From positions 5,676,233-5,740,232 of the forward strand of contig RPFO01000079.1 of the NCBI GenBank assembly GCA_009746045.1: a DNA stretch of 64,000 bases. The letters are read 5' to 3'. Shown here piece by piece: positions 39,448-52,500 of the stretch. The position numbers were made by a program, and so were the translations under genes. The notes beneath the pieces were generated by a model that had not been told where the DNA came from, did not search any database, and saw nothing but the letters and a program-made list of their open reading frames with translations. The number at the start of each line of letters is the position of its first letter. Within the stretch, counting starts at the first letter, position 1. The stretch comes from Mesostigma viride (taxonomy: Eukaryota; Streptophyta; Mesostigmatophyceae; Mesostigmatales; Mesostigmataceae).

Positions 39448-41451
39448 TCGGGGTTCTTTGAACGGAGTTTCTTCTATACGTGAATATGCGGGAACAAGAG
39501 GCCGCTGATTGAGCGGCTTATAGGTCGTAGTGTTTTCTCGTAGCTGTTTGGCTAGAGCTTAATTTGTGATTATAGTAGATACAGTATAGTGCATGGTTGA
39601 AAAATGAATTAAATAAAATGTGCGTTCCGGCCGCGCTTGGGTTGATTATACCCGGGCGGAACGGGGCGTGAGGTGCAGTGCCCCTGAAAAGAACAACCTA
39701 CGCATTACTAGCCGTGCAGATTCGGGATATTCTACCCCCGGTCTGTACGTTTAGCGTCTTACTAGCATCACTGAACATAAGGGTTTAATGACGTCAGTTA
39801 GCTACTAAGGGATAAGGGAGGTTTTGCGACTAAAAGCCGCTCTGGCTGGTTTTGTCGGCCTCTTTCTTTGCTCGTTGTCGTTGCGGCGGCAGCCGCTGCT
39901 ATGGGTGCTGCGGAGCAAAATCCCAAAAGCACTGGTTGCACCGGCCACTTGGCCAGTGGTGAGACTTCCAGCTAGTTGTTAACCGGCCAGGCATAGTTCC
40001 TCGCCCGGTTAACTAAAAGAAAAGAAAATGATTACCTCCGGTCCGCACCTTTAGTTCCCCAGCTTGGGGTCTTTGGTGGGCCGGGTGCCGTGACAGGTGC
40101 TCAACTGTCGCTTGGTCGGCCCAGTGCGCGAGCTGGTGCTCCGTACCTGGGGATGCTTGCACCCGGCTGGGTTGGAGCCGGATGGCTGGCACTGGCGACC
40201 CGTGTCTCGGTCCGCGGCCTGAGGCTTTTTCTTCGGAAATTGCTGCTGGCCAGCAAACTTTGCAATCGGCCTTCCGCCGAGGGGGCCGGGTGGTTGCAGG
40301 GGCTGGGGACGGCGATGGGAAAAGCGCCTAAGCTAGAAATTTTTTCCCCACGCATAGAAAACTCGGGGGGGAATGCGGTCTTGGCTGAACGGACTCTCTT
40401 TCAGCCAGGTGCCTGGGGCTGTGGCCTCGGGCATCCGGGCTGGCGGGGTCTGGGCTAGGTCCACGTTTTTTCTCGAAGCACCCCGGGTCTATGGGGAGAC
40501 GGCCACAGCGCGGTACTGACTCGGGGCCCCGAGAGGGGTCATGATAGGCTGCCCGTGCGCAATCGCAGTGCAAATGCGCTGGGCCTTTTTGGGCCTGGCC
40601 ATGCATCCACCGAGCCGCCGGGCACACGCCTCCCGATGTGGGGGGGCTCCCGTTTTGCGGCAGGGCGGTCACTTGTGATAACGAGCAAGGTGGAGTGCGG
40701 CCGGCTTCAAGGGAAAGCCAGGGCGGGGGTGATTGGGCAACATACTTCATGAAGGGCCTTGAACGGCGTGCCTCCGGGCATGTCAATAGTGTCACATTTA
40801 TGCTTCCACTTATTGTTTTAATGAAGATGCTGGTTTTTGTGGGAGCTACGTGGGACATGAATCGGGGTTCTTTGATCGACGGAGTTTCTTCTATACGTGA
40901 ATGCGGGAACAAGAGGCCGCTGATTGAGCGGCTTATAGGTCGTAGTGTTTTCTCGTAGCTGTTTGGCTAGAGCTTTTGTGATTAGTAGATGCAGTATAGT
41001 GCATGGTTGAAAAATGAATTAAATAAAATGTGCGTTCCGGCCGCGCTTGGGTTGATTATACCCGGGCGGAACGGGGCGTGAGGTGCAGTGCCCCTGAAAA
41101 GAACAACCTACGCATTATTTAATACTAGCGGTGCAGATTCGGGATATTCTACCCCCGGTCTGTACGTTTAGCGTCTTACTAGCATCACTGAACATAAGGG
41201 TTTAATGACGTCAGTTAGCTAGGGATAAGGGAGGTTTTGCGACTAAAAGCCGCTCTGGCTGGTTTTGTCGGCCTCTTTCTTTGCTCCCCACCCACCCACC
41301 CACCCTTGTCTTGGTTGCCTCTAGGGCAACGTACTTCATGAAGGGCCTTGAACGGCGTGCCTCCGGGCATGTCAATAGTGTCACATTTATGCTTCCACTT
41401 ATTGTTTTAATGAAGATGCTGGTTTTTGTGGGAGCTACGTGGGACATGAAT
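39448..41451. repeat. Nested direct duplication X-spacer-Y-X-Y
   Basis: Block X (39448-39873) recurs almost unchanged at 40862-41286, including GAGGCCGCTGATTGAGCGGC, GTGCGTTCCGGCCGCGCTTG and GGTCTGTACGTTTAGCGTCT. Block Y (40736-40861) recurs at 41326-41451, including GGGCCTTGAACGGCGTGCCT. The first X-Y spacer is about 860 bp and the second only 39 bp. No coding sequence is recognised, and the 860-bp spacer holds only open GC-rich sequence without known similarity. X and Y show only a few small differences between copies, so the event is recent. Confidence 0.88.
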
Positions 41452-41479
41452 ATATATTTATGCAGATTTACATTTTCCG

Positions 41480-42300
41480 CGCCCTCCCCATGAAGCCTCT
41501 CTCTGTTCCCGGCCGCGCGCTGTTTCCGGCCCTTTACGCCATCGCCATCCGCCACACACCAGCTGTTTGCCCCTCGTCATGGCGGGTGCGCCATGCCGCT
41601 GAGCTGCAGGCTTGCTTTCGATACTAATGGGACGCACTACATAATTTAATGCGTGCAGCCGGTGGGTGGCCAGCAGACCCAGAACTGGTTCCTCTAGATC
41701 TCCGTACCGCTCTTCTCTGGGTGGTGTGCACCTTGGTTCGGTCGCGATCTTTCCCCACTCCACCATCAATTAAGTGCCAGGATGCGTATGGGGCCGCCCT
41801 CTACTCATGCACCCAGCCACCGGCCCAACATAACGGCCGGTGCTGCGCCAGGCTACTATCGGCAGGGTTGCCACCTGCTCATTGATGTCTCCGTGGCTCG
41901 GCCGCGCCCTCCGGTTGCCGCATCCTCCGAGCGGCTAGCTGTGGATGCCGGCGCTGCTGCTGCTGTGGCTGAGCGCGACAATTTTGCCTCCTACTACGGC
42001 AATGTGCCCCCCCCCCCCCCCTCCCCCCTGGGTCATTCCCTTTGTCCTTGAGGATTTCGGGGCCATGGGCCCCAAGACAGCGCTATAGCGGCGGACGCGG
42101 GAAGACCGCCTCGACCAAGTGAGGGTCAGACTGCCCCGTGGTCTGCCCGGACGTGGTCCTCGTATAGGCGGCAGCGCCTGTCTCTCGCCCCAATCACTCA
42201 TACGATTGATGTGTTATTCTGCCGCATCCGGGCCGACTAATTTGTGGTGGCCCATGCGGTCTAGATCCTATCTGGTGGGCCGGCAGCGATGTTGCTGCCT
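41480..42300 (+). pseudogene. Non-LTR retrotransposon 3' ORF end, C-terminal endonuclease-like region
   Basis: Contains HLLIDVSVARPRPPVAASS near 41875-41930, a run rich in Ala ending AERDNFASYY, and, after a poly-C frameshift at 42006-42020, PWVIPFVLEDFGAMGPKTAL near 42026-42085. The IDVSV.RP ... (F)VPFV.E.FG.(M/L)G pattern is typical of the C-terminal, restriction-like endonuclease region of several non-LTR retrotransposon families. The upstream half is in other frames and poorly preserved. Confidence 0.6.
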
Positions 42301-42459
42301 GTAGTTGTAGTTGTATGGTAGTAGCCGTTGGCTTGCTCCTTGCCTGCCATGGTATTCTATTCTTTACGGTCCTTCATCTTTTCCTGGCTTTCCTGCTGTT
42401 GCATGCCAATCTCATCTCCGTAATTCATCATTCTCAATATAAATATATATTTTCCACCA

Positions 42460-43527
42460 GCTCTGCAGCACTAGCTGGATTGTGCGACAAGTTTGTGCAG
42501 GACTCCTACCAAATGAATTTGTGTACATACATTCGCTCGTAGGGTGCCAATTGAGATATGTGCAGTTATCGCTGTATTTAGAGGATGAAAAATTTCAGAG
42601 CGTTTGACATACACTGAATGTCGGAAACTGACAATATCGTTCCGCCCACGCATATAGCGCTCCCCAGTCTTCTATGGCCAACTACAAGCTTCTCAAATCC
42701 AGGATTGAATTATAAGCTCAGACTCTAATCCGTGGTGCAAGACTTAATCAACCCACAAAAATCAGATGGTCGATCTTGCGGTGCATTTATAAAAATAGTT
42801 AACTCCAGATCTTGCGGTGCATTTATAAAATTAGTTAATTAACTCCAGAGTGTCCTGCCCTCAGTTTCAAAGGGGCCAAAGCGGTCATCCATGCCGCATT
42901 AGCTATGCCCATGCGGTCACCCAACAACCATGCAGCCAACAAGGTGTCCTGGCAGACAGGAGAAACTGCCGCAACTCTGGTGCAATCTGTAGTCCATGTG
43001 TCCCACACAGACCTCCTAGGGCACTGTTGTGGGCATGCATGGTTGTTGAAGAACACCTTTCCCAGGACAACCTACTGTCTAAACCCAGCAGCTTATGGCA
43101 ACCAGCTGGCCGACTGAGGCAGCTGCACAACGTGAGGCGTGCTAATGGGGAAAGGAGTCGAACCATGCAACACACCTAAGTGGGCCATGCCCCGTCGCCT
43201 GTTTATCGAAGAAGCCCTAAAGGGAGGCGATCAATTCTCTAATACATAGGCATGCATGAGTGCCCGTCAATCTGCTTGCTCCACCCGACCTGATGCTTGG
43301 CCCTACAACCTCCTCATCTTGTCCTCGTTTTGTCATAATCCTAATTGGCCCAAAACTTTAAGGGTCAGGGTCACTCCGGGCTCCCTCACCTTTGTCCATC
43401 ACCACCCGGGGGCTTTCACCCCTAGTTCATTACACCCCCGCACCCATCACCCTCGCACCCCCCACACAATCATCCTTGTCAGCCACCCCCCTCACTCATC
43501 CTCATCCAGCACCCTTCCTTCCCCCCC
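42460..43527. other. Non-genic stretch downstream of the 17-exon minus-strand gene
   Basis: No exon recognised. It should include the 3' untranslated region of the gene whose stop is at 43528-43530. A short tandem AACTCCAGATCTTGCGGTGC duplication lies at 42760-42850. Open frames around 42835-43179 show no recognisable similarity. Confidence 0.4.
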
Positions 43528-46500
43528 TCAATCATCCTCATCCGCCACCGCCTCGAGCAGTTCGCTCACGCGGTCAAACAGCGCCTCGCTGGCGTGGTCC
43601 AGCCCCCCCGCAAATTGGTGCACCTTGAAGCCAAAGCGCACGGCACCCACCAGCAGCTCCTTGACCTGGCTCTTAGGGGGGGCGTTCTTGGCATTGGTGC
43701 TGGCCGCCGTGTGAAGGCCTGGTCGTGGGTTGAGGTAAAAAATGATGCCAGCATGCACAGCCACAAAGGGGCCACGATGCATGAGAAGAAGAGGTGGACA
43801 AAGAGGCACTAAAAGAGGGACCACGGGCGAGCATGACAGCCGCTAGTGCATTCATCAAAACTCTTTTAAGTTTACCATCACCAGGCGGCAATTACCTTTC
43901 ATGCGACCGTGAACGCATGTCCACAATGCACGAAACAGTAACAGCAATCTGAGACTCGAGAAATCTTTGAAAGGACCTGTGAGGAGTGGTGAGGAGCCAA
44001 CTGATCACCCCAGACCTTTCTGGCCTCCCCATCTAGTCTCCTGTCCCCATCCCCTTTCTTCCCCATCCCCTTTCTTCCCTACCACTCCAATCCCTATACC
44101 CCCATTTCTCTCTCCCCCCTTCCGCCCCCTCCATATGAACTGTAACGCCCTACTACCTTTCCTCCTGCCCGTCCCCTCCCAAGCTCCCAACTCACTCTCC
44201 GCATCGGCGATGACGCGCGTCATGTACGCCGACGCCATCTGCGGCGACGCCAGCTGGACCATGCGGCACGCGGCCGCCACGTCCAAGGGAACGTTGTTCT
44301 CCGTGAAGCGGCGCTGGAGCGAGTCCTGGTGAGGGCGAGGGGAGAGGAGTGGTGGAGCGGAAGGGGAGGGGGACAACACAGCCAAGCAGTTGGTTAAGGG
44401 AGCAGGACACCCAAGTAGCCCCCGTAAAAGGAACCCCGCATATCCAGCCATAACGGATAGTGTAGAAAACAATTAGTACAATCGGTAGAGCTGACGACTT
44501 GAAACAGCAAACTGGGACATTTGCCCAAAAGCTCCAATGAGGCTGCCTGCTGGTGATGAGCGGATATGCCCACATGACCCCATTCGATGGGTGACTGGTA
44601 TACTAGCGGCCATGCATGCCCCACCTCTTGCCTCACCCGCTATTGGCCATCGCCCACATTGTCTGCTAGCATCCACCACCCATCTTTTCCACTAGCGGCC
44701 ACCGCCAACCCGTTTTCTTCTACCATCCATCACCCACCGTGTCCCACCCGCTATCATCTGTCACACAACTTGCCCACTAGCATCCAACACCCAGGTGACC
44801 CACTATCTAGCATTTGTCACCTACTTGGCCCGCTAGCCCCCGCCACCCACCTCGCCTACCCGCATTCCTTGTTAATATTTTCTACTGCCACCCCTCATCC
44901 ACTGTGCCCACTAGCATCGGTTGTGTATATCACCGGCTCCTCCACGTCACCCACCTGGCTGCGCTCCAAGGCCTCCACCCGCGCCTTGATGTTGTCAAAC
45001 GAGGTGGTCAGCTTCTTGCACACGTCCCGGCAACTGCTCCCCTTGTCGATCGCTTTCTCCATCGACGACGCCATGTCCATGCTCATGCTGGCCAGCTCAC
45101 GATGAAGACTGGCCGCCTCACGCAGCGCGTCCGCCTGGTGGTGGGCACGTGCATGGACACATGGGTCAAGAGTGGGTCAAAGGGTTGTCAGCAACAATTC
45201 TGGCCGCCTCACGCGCAGCACATCAACGTTGGCTGAACCCACCAAGTGCACAAGTGGTTATTGTAACCACTTGAGAGTAACCAAGAGAGCGTTTAATCGG
45301 GTCAGCGCGCATGGGTGGCACAATCATTCGGCAAGGCTTGGCCAAAAGGTTCGGCAGAAAGCGTGGCACTCTGCGTCCACCTGGGCCGCGCCCCACAGCA
45401 CGCGTTTGTGCGACAAAACGGTTTGCACAAGTACATGAAAACAAGGGGCAAACAATGATGGGCATAAAACTGCTTGACGGTTGATGGGGAAAAAACTGCA
45501 TTTTTAACCTGACGGTAGAAATGCTGTCAAAGCCATGGCTGTGTGCGGGGGAATGAAAGAGCCGAAACGCGGCATGCACCTAAACAAGTAAAGAGGAGCA
45601 GAAGGCCCATTTCACCGGACTAGAAATCACTATGTCACCGTGCAAGCAGCAAGCAGCGACCAGCAAGCAGCTACAGCGCTCCATGTCAACCGCCGCCATG
45701 AGGAGAATGGCTTGTATTTTGGCCAGGCACTCTGGCACCATGGACAGGAGCAAGGAGCGCAAATTCTGCCGAGAGATTTCCATAAGCCATAGCTATATGT
45801 AATGCTATACGTAAAGCTATAGCCAAACGATCGCCTGGCCCATACCAAGCTACACGTACCCTCTCCAGGGCAACGCACTTGGGTGTCTAGGGCGCGCCGC
45901 ACGACACCTAAAAGTGGGGGTAGTCTCCTATCCGCGGGCTCGTGCTTGCGTACGACACCTAAAAGTGGGGGTAGTCTCCTATCCGCGGGCTCGTGCTTGC
46001 GTACGACACCTAAAAGTGGGGGTAGTCTCCCATCCGCGGGCTCGTGCTTGCGTACGACAACTAAAAGTGGGGGTAGTCTCCTATCCGCGGGCTCGTGCTT
46101 GCGTACGACACCTAAAAGTGGGGGTAGTCTCCTATCCGCGGGCTCGTGCTTGCGTACGACAACTAAAAGTGGGGGTAGTCTCCTATCCGCGGGCTCGTGC
46201 TTGCGTACGACACCTAAAAGTGGGGGTAGTCTCCTATCCGCGGGCTCGTGCTTGCGTACGACACCTAAAAGTGGGGGTAGTCTCCCATCCGCGGGCTCGT
46301 GCTTGCGTACGACACCTAAAAGTGGGGGTAGTCTCCTATCCGCGGGCTCGTGCTTGCGTACGACACCTAAAAGTGGGGGTAGTCTCCTATCCGCGGGCTC
46401 GTGCTTGCGTACGACACCTAAAAGTGGGGGTAGTCTCCCATCCGCGGGCTCGTGCTTGCGTACGACACCTAAAAGTGGGGGTAGTCTCCCATCCGCGGGC

Positions 46501-49500
46501 TCGTGCTTGCGTACGACACCTAAAAGTGGGGGTAGTCTCCTATCCGCGGGCTCGTGCTTGCGTACGACACCTAAAAGTGGGGGTAGTCTCCTATCCGCGG
46601 GCTCGTGCTTGCGTACGACACCTAAAAGTGGGGGTAGTCTCCTATCCGCAGGCTCATGCTTGCGTACGTGAACAAGCAAGCACGTCCACGATGTGCATCA
46701 ACAGCACACATACCGGTGCTTGCCGATAGCAGCCATTCCGCTCCAGACCACTCCACACCCGCTGCCATACCCCATACCCCCCTCTCACTCTCCTCCACCA
46801 CCCCTTCCCGCCCCCCCCCCCCCCCTTCCCCTCTCGTCGCTACACGCCATCGGCTCCATTCCCCCGCTGCTCTTCCCCCCCCCCCCTTCCCCTCTTGTCG
46901 CTACACGCCATCGGCTCCATTCCCCCGCTGCTCTTTCCCCCCCCCCCTTCCCCTCTTGTCGCTACACGCCATCGGCTCCATTCCCCCGCTGCTCTTTCCC
47001 CCCCCCCCCCCCCCTCACCTTGGCCTCGGGCCACCCCCCCACGGCCTTGAGCACTGCGCGCTCATCGGTGAGCACTGCCAGCTGGGCGTCCATGTCCTTG
47101 ACGAATGCCAACACCGCATCCATCGACTCGGGCTTGAAGCCGGCGACCATCACGCCCAGCGCCAGCAGCGACTCTCGGTACTTCTCCACGTCCTCCTTGA
47201 CTTGCTGCGGGGACACATCCGGGGGGGGGCATGCGGTCCATGCATGACTTCGTGAGCACGCATGTGCTGGCACGGTGGGTTTTGCGTTGCTAATGTTGGG
47301 TCATGGGAGAGAGGGCGGCGGTATTGTGGCAGCGACTCTTGTAGGGGGAGAGCCAGTGGAAGATAGGGGAGGGTAAGTGGAGGAAAGGACGGCAGTCGGG
47401 AGACTGGAAGGCAAAGAGCAGGCAAGGTGAGATAAATATCCGTAGGGGCGATACGCTACTGTACACAGTGGCAAAAGGTTCAGCATCACCACAGACCCCC
47501 AAATCTCCTCCCCCTTCACCAAGCTCCAAGGGAACAGGTTGACACCATCCCGACGGCAAACACCAAGCCATCAGGCGCACTTGGACGCAGCAGCACTTTG
47601 CAGCATGGCTTGCACAAGTCAGAGTGAGGGGTGCCGGCGACTTGCTATGCTTGCGAGGGACTGGGCAGGGTCATACCACACGCCTAGAACGACCACCTCA
47701 CATCGAATGACGGCAGCAGTCGGGGTCGTAATGGAAGGATGTGAAACAGATGATGGAGTGTGGTACAGATGCCAGTATCCTTACCCTTGTGTACGTTGTG
47801 TTCGTATGCCTGGACTCGTGAACAAAAGTGAGCTTGCCTACAGGGGCGTATCGTTGCCGGTGCGTCTACAGTCATTCACGCATTAAGTTGGGTTGGCTAA
47901 AGTTGGGTTCACGCCTTAAGTTGGGTCGCTTAGGATTTAGGCATACAGTTCAAACTAGTTCAGATTAGTATGTTTTAGTATGTTTAGTTCAAATTAGTGC
48001 AATTTAGCTCAATTACTCACGCCCTAAGTTGGGTTGACCCCGCTTTATCCAGCGAGCACAACTTAAGGCGTGAATGACTGTACCTTGGCGTTCACGATCC
48101 ACTGAACAGCTACAATGTCATGGACTAAACTGACATGATCATGTGCCAAAATGCCACAAGCATGCCTACCTTGATGCGTGCAGATGGTTTAGGGTTTAGG
48201 GTTCAGTGGCGTGTGCCTACCTTTGCGTGCAGATGCCGGCGTGTGCCTACCTTTGCGTGCAGACGCCGGCGTGTGCCTACGTTGATGTGTACAGATGCCG
48301 GCGTGTGCCTACCTTTGCGTACGAGCTGCGCGCCTCCAGCTGTCCGACCATGTCGTCCTTGGACGCCTCACCCTGCGATGCATGTGCCAGCAGATACCGT
48401 GGAAAGTCCACATGTGTCATTGCAAGCAGAAACTTGGGCAGCTCGGCCAAAGATTCCACCACTTCACTCACCAAACAAGTCTTCGGACACAAACATGCAC
48501 ACACAGACAGACTGACAGACTGACAGACAGACAGACACACACACACGCACACACACACACACACATGCAGACAGACACACACGCAGACACAGAGAAATGA
48601 CCAAGTAGCCCAGCTTTGCCTCCGCATGAAATCTACAGCAAGTGCAGGGCCCGTTTCTCATAGCCTACAACCAGGGCAGAGAAGCACATGACCTGGATCA
48701 GCACCAAGCGAATACACAATTTTGGAAAGAGTCAACAACGACGGGAAACCTCTAACGGAGCGGCTACCCCAAATAGTAGATAGCAGCTGCCAAAGCGCCA
48801 GCAGTTCACCAGCAATGCATAGTCCCAGACTGCTCTCCTTCACAGGAACAAGCTCTTCCAACGGCCAGTAAAATTAACCGGCAAAACGCCTCACACCGTA
48901 AACCCGTCAGCTAGTGCCGACTAGGAATGTGAGGGGGCTACGGGGGTGCTTGCTGTGGCACATCATCAAGATAGCTTGCGAGAAGAGAAAGAACAGAGGC
49001 AAGAGACAGCACATATAACGCTTCCCTTCCTGAGGTGGTGTGGGTTAGAATAGAATATAATTAGTATAGAAGCATCCCTCCCTGATGTGGTGTGAATTAG
49101 CCCACCTGTACACACAAAAAAGACCAAAGTCCATGCGGCAGATGTCGCTCGTCACGTAGCCAGCGTGTACAGCACTTGAATGCACATTAGCCAACCCCAG
49201 CAACCCACACCATTATAGTTGTCTCCTTGATAGTTTTGTTGTCGGAGTGTGGCGTGCAAACTTCTGTTACCCACCTATCCATGCCCCTTTTTTTTTGCTC
49301 ATTTGCCAAGAGTCAAGTGTGGCATGTACGCATCGTCCTTCCCCACTGCTTACCTTGCCAGTGGTGGCGTTGGCCATCGCAGCGGCAACGCCGTTCTCCC
49401 CCTTCCCCCCCTTGTAACCCTTGGGTTTGTTGATGGCGCGGTAGAGCTCCAGCACCTGTCGGGGAAGTCGTTCCACACCACATAGAGGGCCATTCAACAC

Positions 49501-52500
49501 CGCTTAAGAGGGTCTTTCCACACCACAGAGGGCAATTTTGACACCGTTTAGAGGGCCATTCCACACCAGGTAGAGGGCCATTCCACGCCGTTTAGAGGGT
49601 TCCATTCCACGCCACAAGGCAGGTGGATACTATACATCTATTATAAACATTAGTTGAGCGATGAGCGATGGTGCAGAGACCTGGCAGAGGTACACCACAC
49701 ACAACTGGTCAGCAACAGAGGACACAAGAGATAGAGAGCATGCAAAGGCAGCACCCATCCTCCCAGTTACAAGCACAAGCCCGCACCTTTTTGGAGCGCT
49801 GGACAGTCTCCTTCTTCTTTTTGCCACCCGCGAGGCCAGGCGGAGGGGGCGGGGGAGGGCCAACCCTCAGCCCCTTCCCAGCCCCCCCTGGAGGTGGTGG
49901 GGGTGGCGGGGGAGGGATCCCCCCTTTCGCAGCCCCTGAAGGTGGCGGTGGAGGGGGTGGCCCTGGCTTAGGCGGCCCACCTGCCTCCGTCGCAGCCACC
50001 CCGGGAGGCTTGGGCGGGGGTGGGGGCGGTGGAGGTGGCTTCTTGACCCCCAGCCCCCCTGCTGTGTAGTGGTCCATAGTATGGTCTGCCGCCGGCACAG
50101 ACATCCGGCTCGTTTTGACATCCGGCGTCGACGGCTCTTTCTTGGACGGTACCTTGTCCAAGTTTGGTGTGGGAGGGATGGACACGGCAGGCTTTGGAGG
50201 CGGTGGAGGTGGTGGGGGCAGAGCAACCGGCGGTGCCACCGGAGGCCCCTCGGATGATGGTGGTGTGGGGCCATGAGCGGGTGTGACCGGTGATTTCTCC
50301 GCGACAGGCGACAGAGAAGGTCGGGCGAGCGCGTCATCTTTTGAGGCAAGCCCACTTGCTGGCGACCCGTTGACTTGGCTACCGAAATTACCACTTGCGC
50401 CTGCAGTGACGCCGGTTGTCGCAGCGGACGCGTTCCAGCCAAACAGCAGGGACCCAGAAGCGCCCCCAAGACCGCTCGCGGGCACACCTGGGCCAGGCCC
50501 AGGCCCTAATCCTGGTCCTAATCCTGGTCCTAATCCCGGCCCTAATCCTGGTCCTAATCCCGGCCCTAATCCCGGCCCTAATCCTGGTCCTAGCCAAGGC
50601 CCCGCCATGCCCTGTCCACCCGCCTGGAATTGGCCAACTGGCGGGACACCTGGCGCGCCCATGCCTCCCCCGGGGGCATCCCCCCGCAAGGCCCCGCTGC
50701 CATAACTGTTCATGGGCACCCACCCCGCCATGGGGCCTGCACCACTGCCTGGCTGCGCCGCGGTCTCAGGCGGGAACAGCTGGCGTGCCGTATCGGGGAC
50801 AAAAGCATGCGACGATGAGGGCGGCGCGGCACCTGCTGCCTCGGTCACCCGGCCGTCCACATTGACACCCTGGAGGGGCATGTTGAGCCCGGACGAGCGG
50901 CCCACGGCCCACCCGGCCCCCTCGGCGGGTGACCCCTTGGCCCCCCCCGCCCCCCCGCTGCCTTGCCTCTTGTCACGCTCCTTGTCGGCGCGGGCGGCCG
51001 CGGCGGCGACACCGGCCGAGTTGAGGAACTTTGCCACTTCAGCCACGTCGAGGACGGGGGTGGTTGTGCGCGACCGCTCGGGGGTGCCAGCTGGCAAGGG
51101 GCACGAGGGGCACGTGAGGGTATTGTCACACACCAAGGGCACGCGAGGCGGTTGTGACACACCAAGGACATTCAATCGGGACAAGAGAGATGTCATATGC
51201 GACAGATAGCATTAGCATTCTCACAGGGAGTGGCAAAAACACACCCACAAATCACGGGAACACGCGGGAAGAGGGGCACGGCAAAGGAAACAGGCAGCCA
51301 TTGCAGACGTCTGGAAAAAGGGAGCGGCAGCCTTGTGCTTCAAGCAGCGGCGTCATGGCAACAGCAGTAGACAGGGTCCATGACCTATGGCTTCGCAGGG
51401 CACCCTCCTAAAGGGTTGCGTTGCGATAGCGTTGTCTCATTCGTGCAGATACAGCGGGCTATATGCTATATAGACGATATGCGGCAAGTTTTATACAACA
51501 GAACGGCTCTATTGTGCCACATGCAGACCTTGCTGTTGCATCCCACCGAATACATACTAGAAACAAACTAAGAGCGCTGCATATATACTAGTATCAATCC
51601 CATGGAAATTAACCAGCGATTTACCAGCACATTGCCTACCAACTCCTGACGATAGCAAGCAAATACCAAGCCGCGTGCCTGTACCCTTATATACAATGGG
51701 CGAGAGCAGTGCCGATCATGATTCCCAGCAAGCAAGCACGGCTGCTTGGTGTTTACGGCAAACTGTCTCAACGTCCATCAAGGTCCAAGTTCAAGTCTAA
51801 AGAATGAACAGGGGAATTCCGCTTCCAACCCAAAGACCCATGTTCTCATGACAGCAACAGGTTCTCTCGGAAGCGGATATGGAAACGAGTGCTGCGGAAA
51901 CGAGTGCTGCCATCCGCACCACAGAGAGAGAGTTAACATACGTAGTTCCATTACTCAAGTTAAAATAGATGCTGCCATCCGCACCACAGAAAGAGTTAAC
52001 ATACGTAGTTCCATTACTCAAATAAAAATAGACGCTGCCATCCGCACCACAGATAACGAAACGTACTTGGGGTTGTACCCTGGCCTGGTGCGGGCAGTGG
52101 TGACCGCAGGAATATGAAGTTGGGTGGTTCGGCTGCGGTGGGTGACTGCATCCCCACCCACCCTGCCATCGCCGGCGGCCGGGCCATGCCAGCGCCGAAC
52201 ATGGCAGGGCCAGGCACAAACCGGCCCAGGGGTGCCGTGGGGGGAACGTTTGCACCCTGTGGCCCTGGTGGGGGCAACGGCACCACCGGAGGGGGTAAGA
52301 TGGGCGTGCTCTTTGGCGGGGGCACCGGTGGTCCTGTAGGCGCGACCACCGGCGGTGCGGCAACAGCGGCGGCTCTGTGATCCACTGCTACAAACGGTGG
52401 CATGTCCCCAAACGGGTCTGGTCCCGCAGCAGGAAAGCTGGCAGCATTGGCTCCATGTGTCGCGAACGTGGCGGCCGAGTTGGCTGAGATATTCGCCCCG

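Larger units (their letters stand above)
43528..49455 (-). other. Exons 12-17: CHUP1 C-terminal (formin-like) domain
   Basis: The spliced residues follow plant CHUP1 motif by motif: VLELYRAINK for the VEFYQSLMKR segment, DDMVGQLEARSSY for MIGEIENRSSF, DVEKYRESLLALG with LAFVKDMDAQLAVLTDERAV (LDEELSFLVDERAVL in plants), WPEAK joined to ADALREAA (identical across the exon join), FTENNVPLD for FGIPVD, and VRFGFKVHQFAGG for VRFAFRVHQFAGG. Introns fall between these blocks. Plant CHUP1 anchors chloroplasts and nucleates short actin filaments, and this domain is needed. I infer the same biochemical role, but the location may differ because the N-terminus is unrelated. Confidence 0.9.

Noticed and set aside
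39448..41286. LTR retrotransposon with X as the long terminal repeats
   Set aside because: No gag, protease or RT lies between the copies, no primer-binding site was seen, and Y is duplicated alongside X in a way that LTR insertion does not explain. Left as an unexplained duplication.
45901..46665. Possible CRISPR array
   Set aside because: There are no unique spacers. Units are contiguous tandem copies, and the genome is eukaryotic.
45630..46729. Long open frames (260-350 codons) on both strands made of 17-residue repeats
   Set aside because: They arise from the 51-bp minisatellite. Both strands are open, and the array lies in an intron between well-supported exons.
49709..51196. A bona fide formin based on the polyproline block followed by helical exons
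   Set aside because: The downstream exons match CHUP1 motifs (DERAVL, VHQFAGG) and lack canonical FH2 motifs such as GNxxN. CHUP1 is only distantly formin-like.
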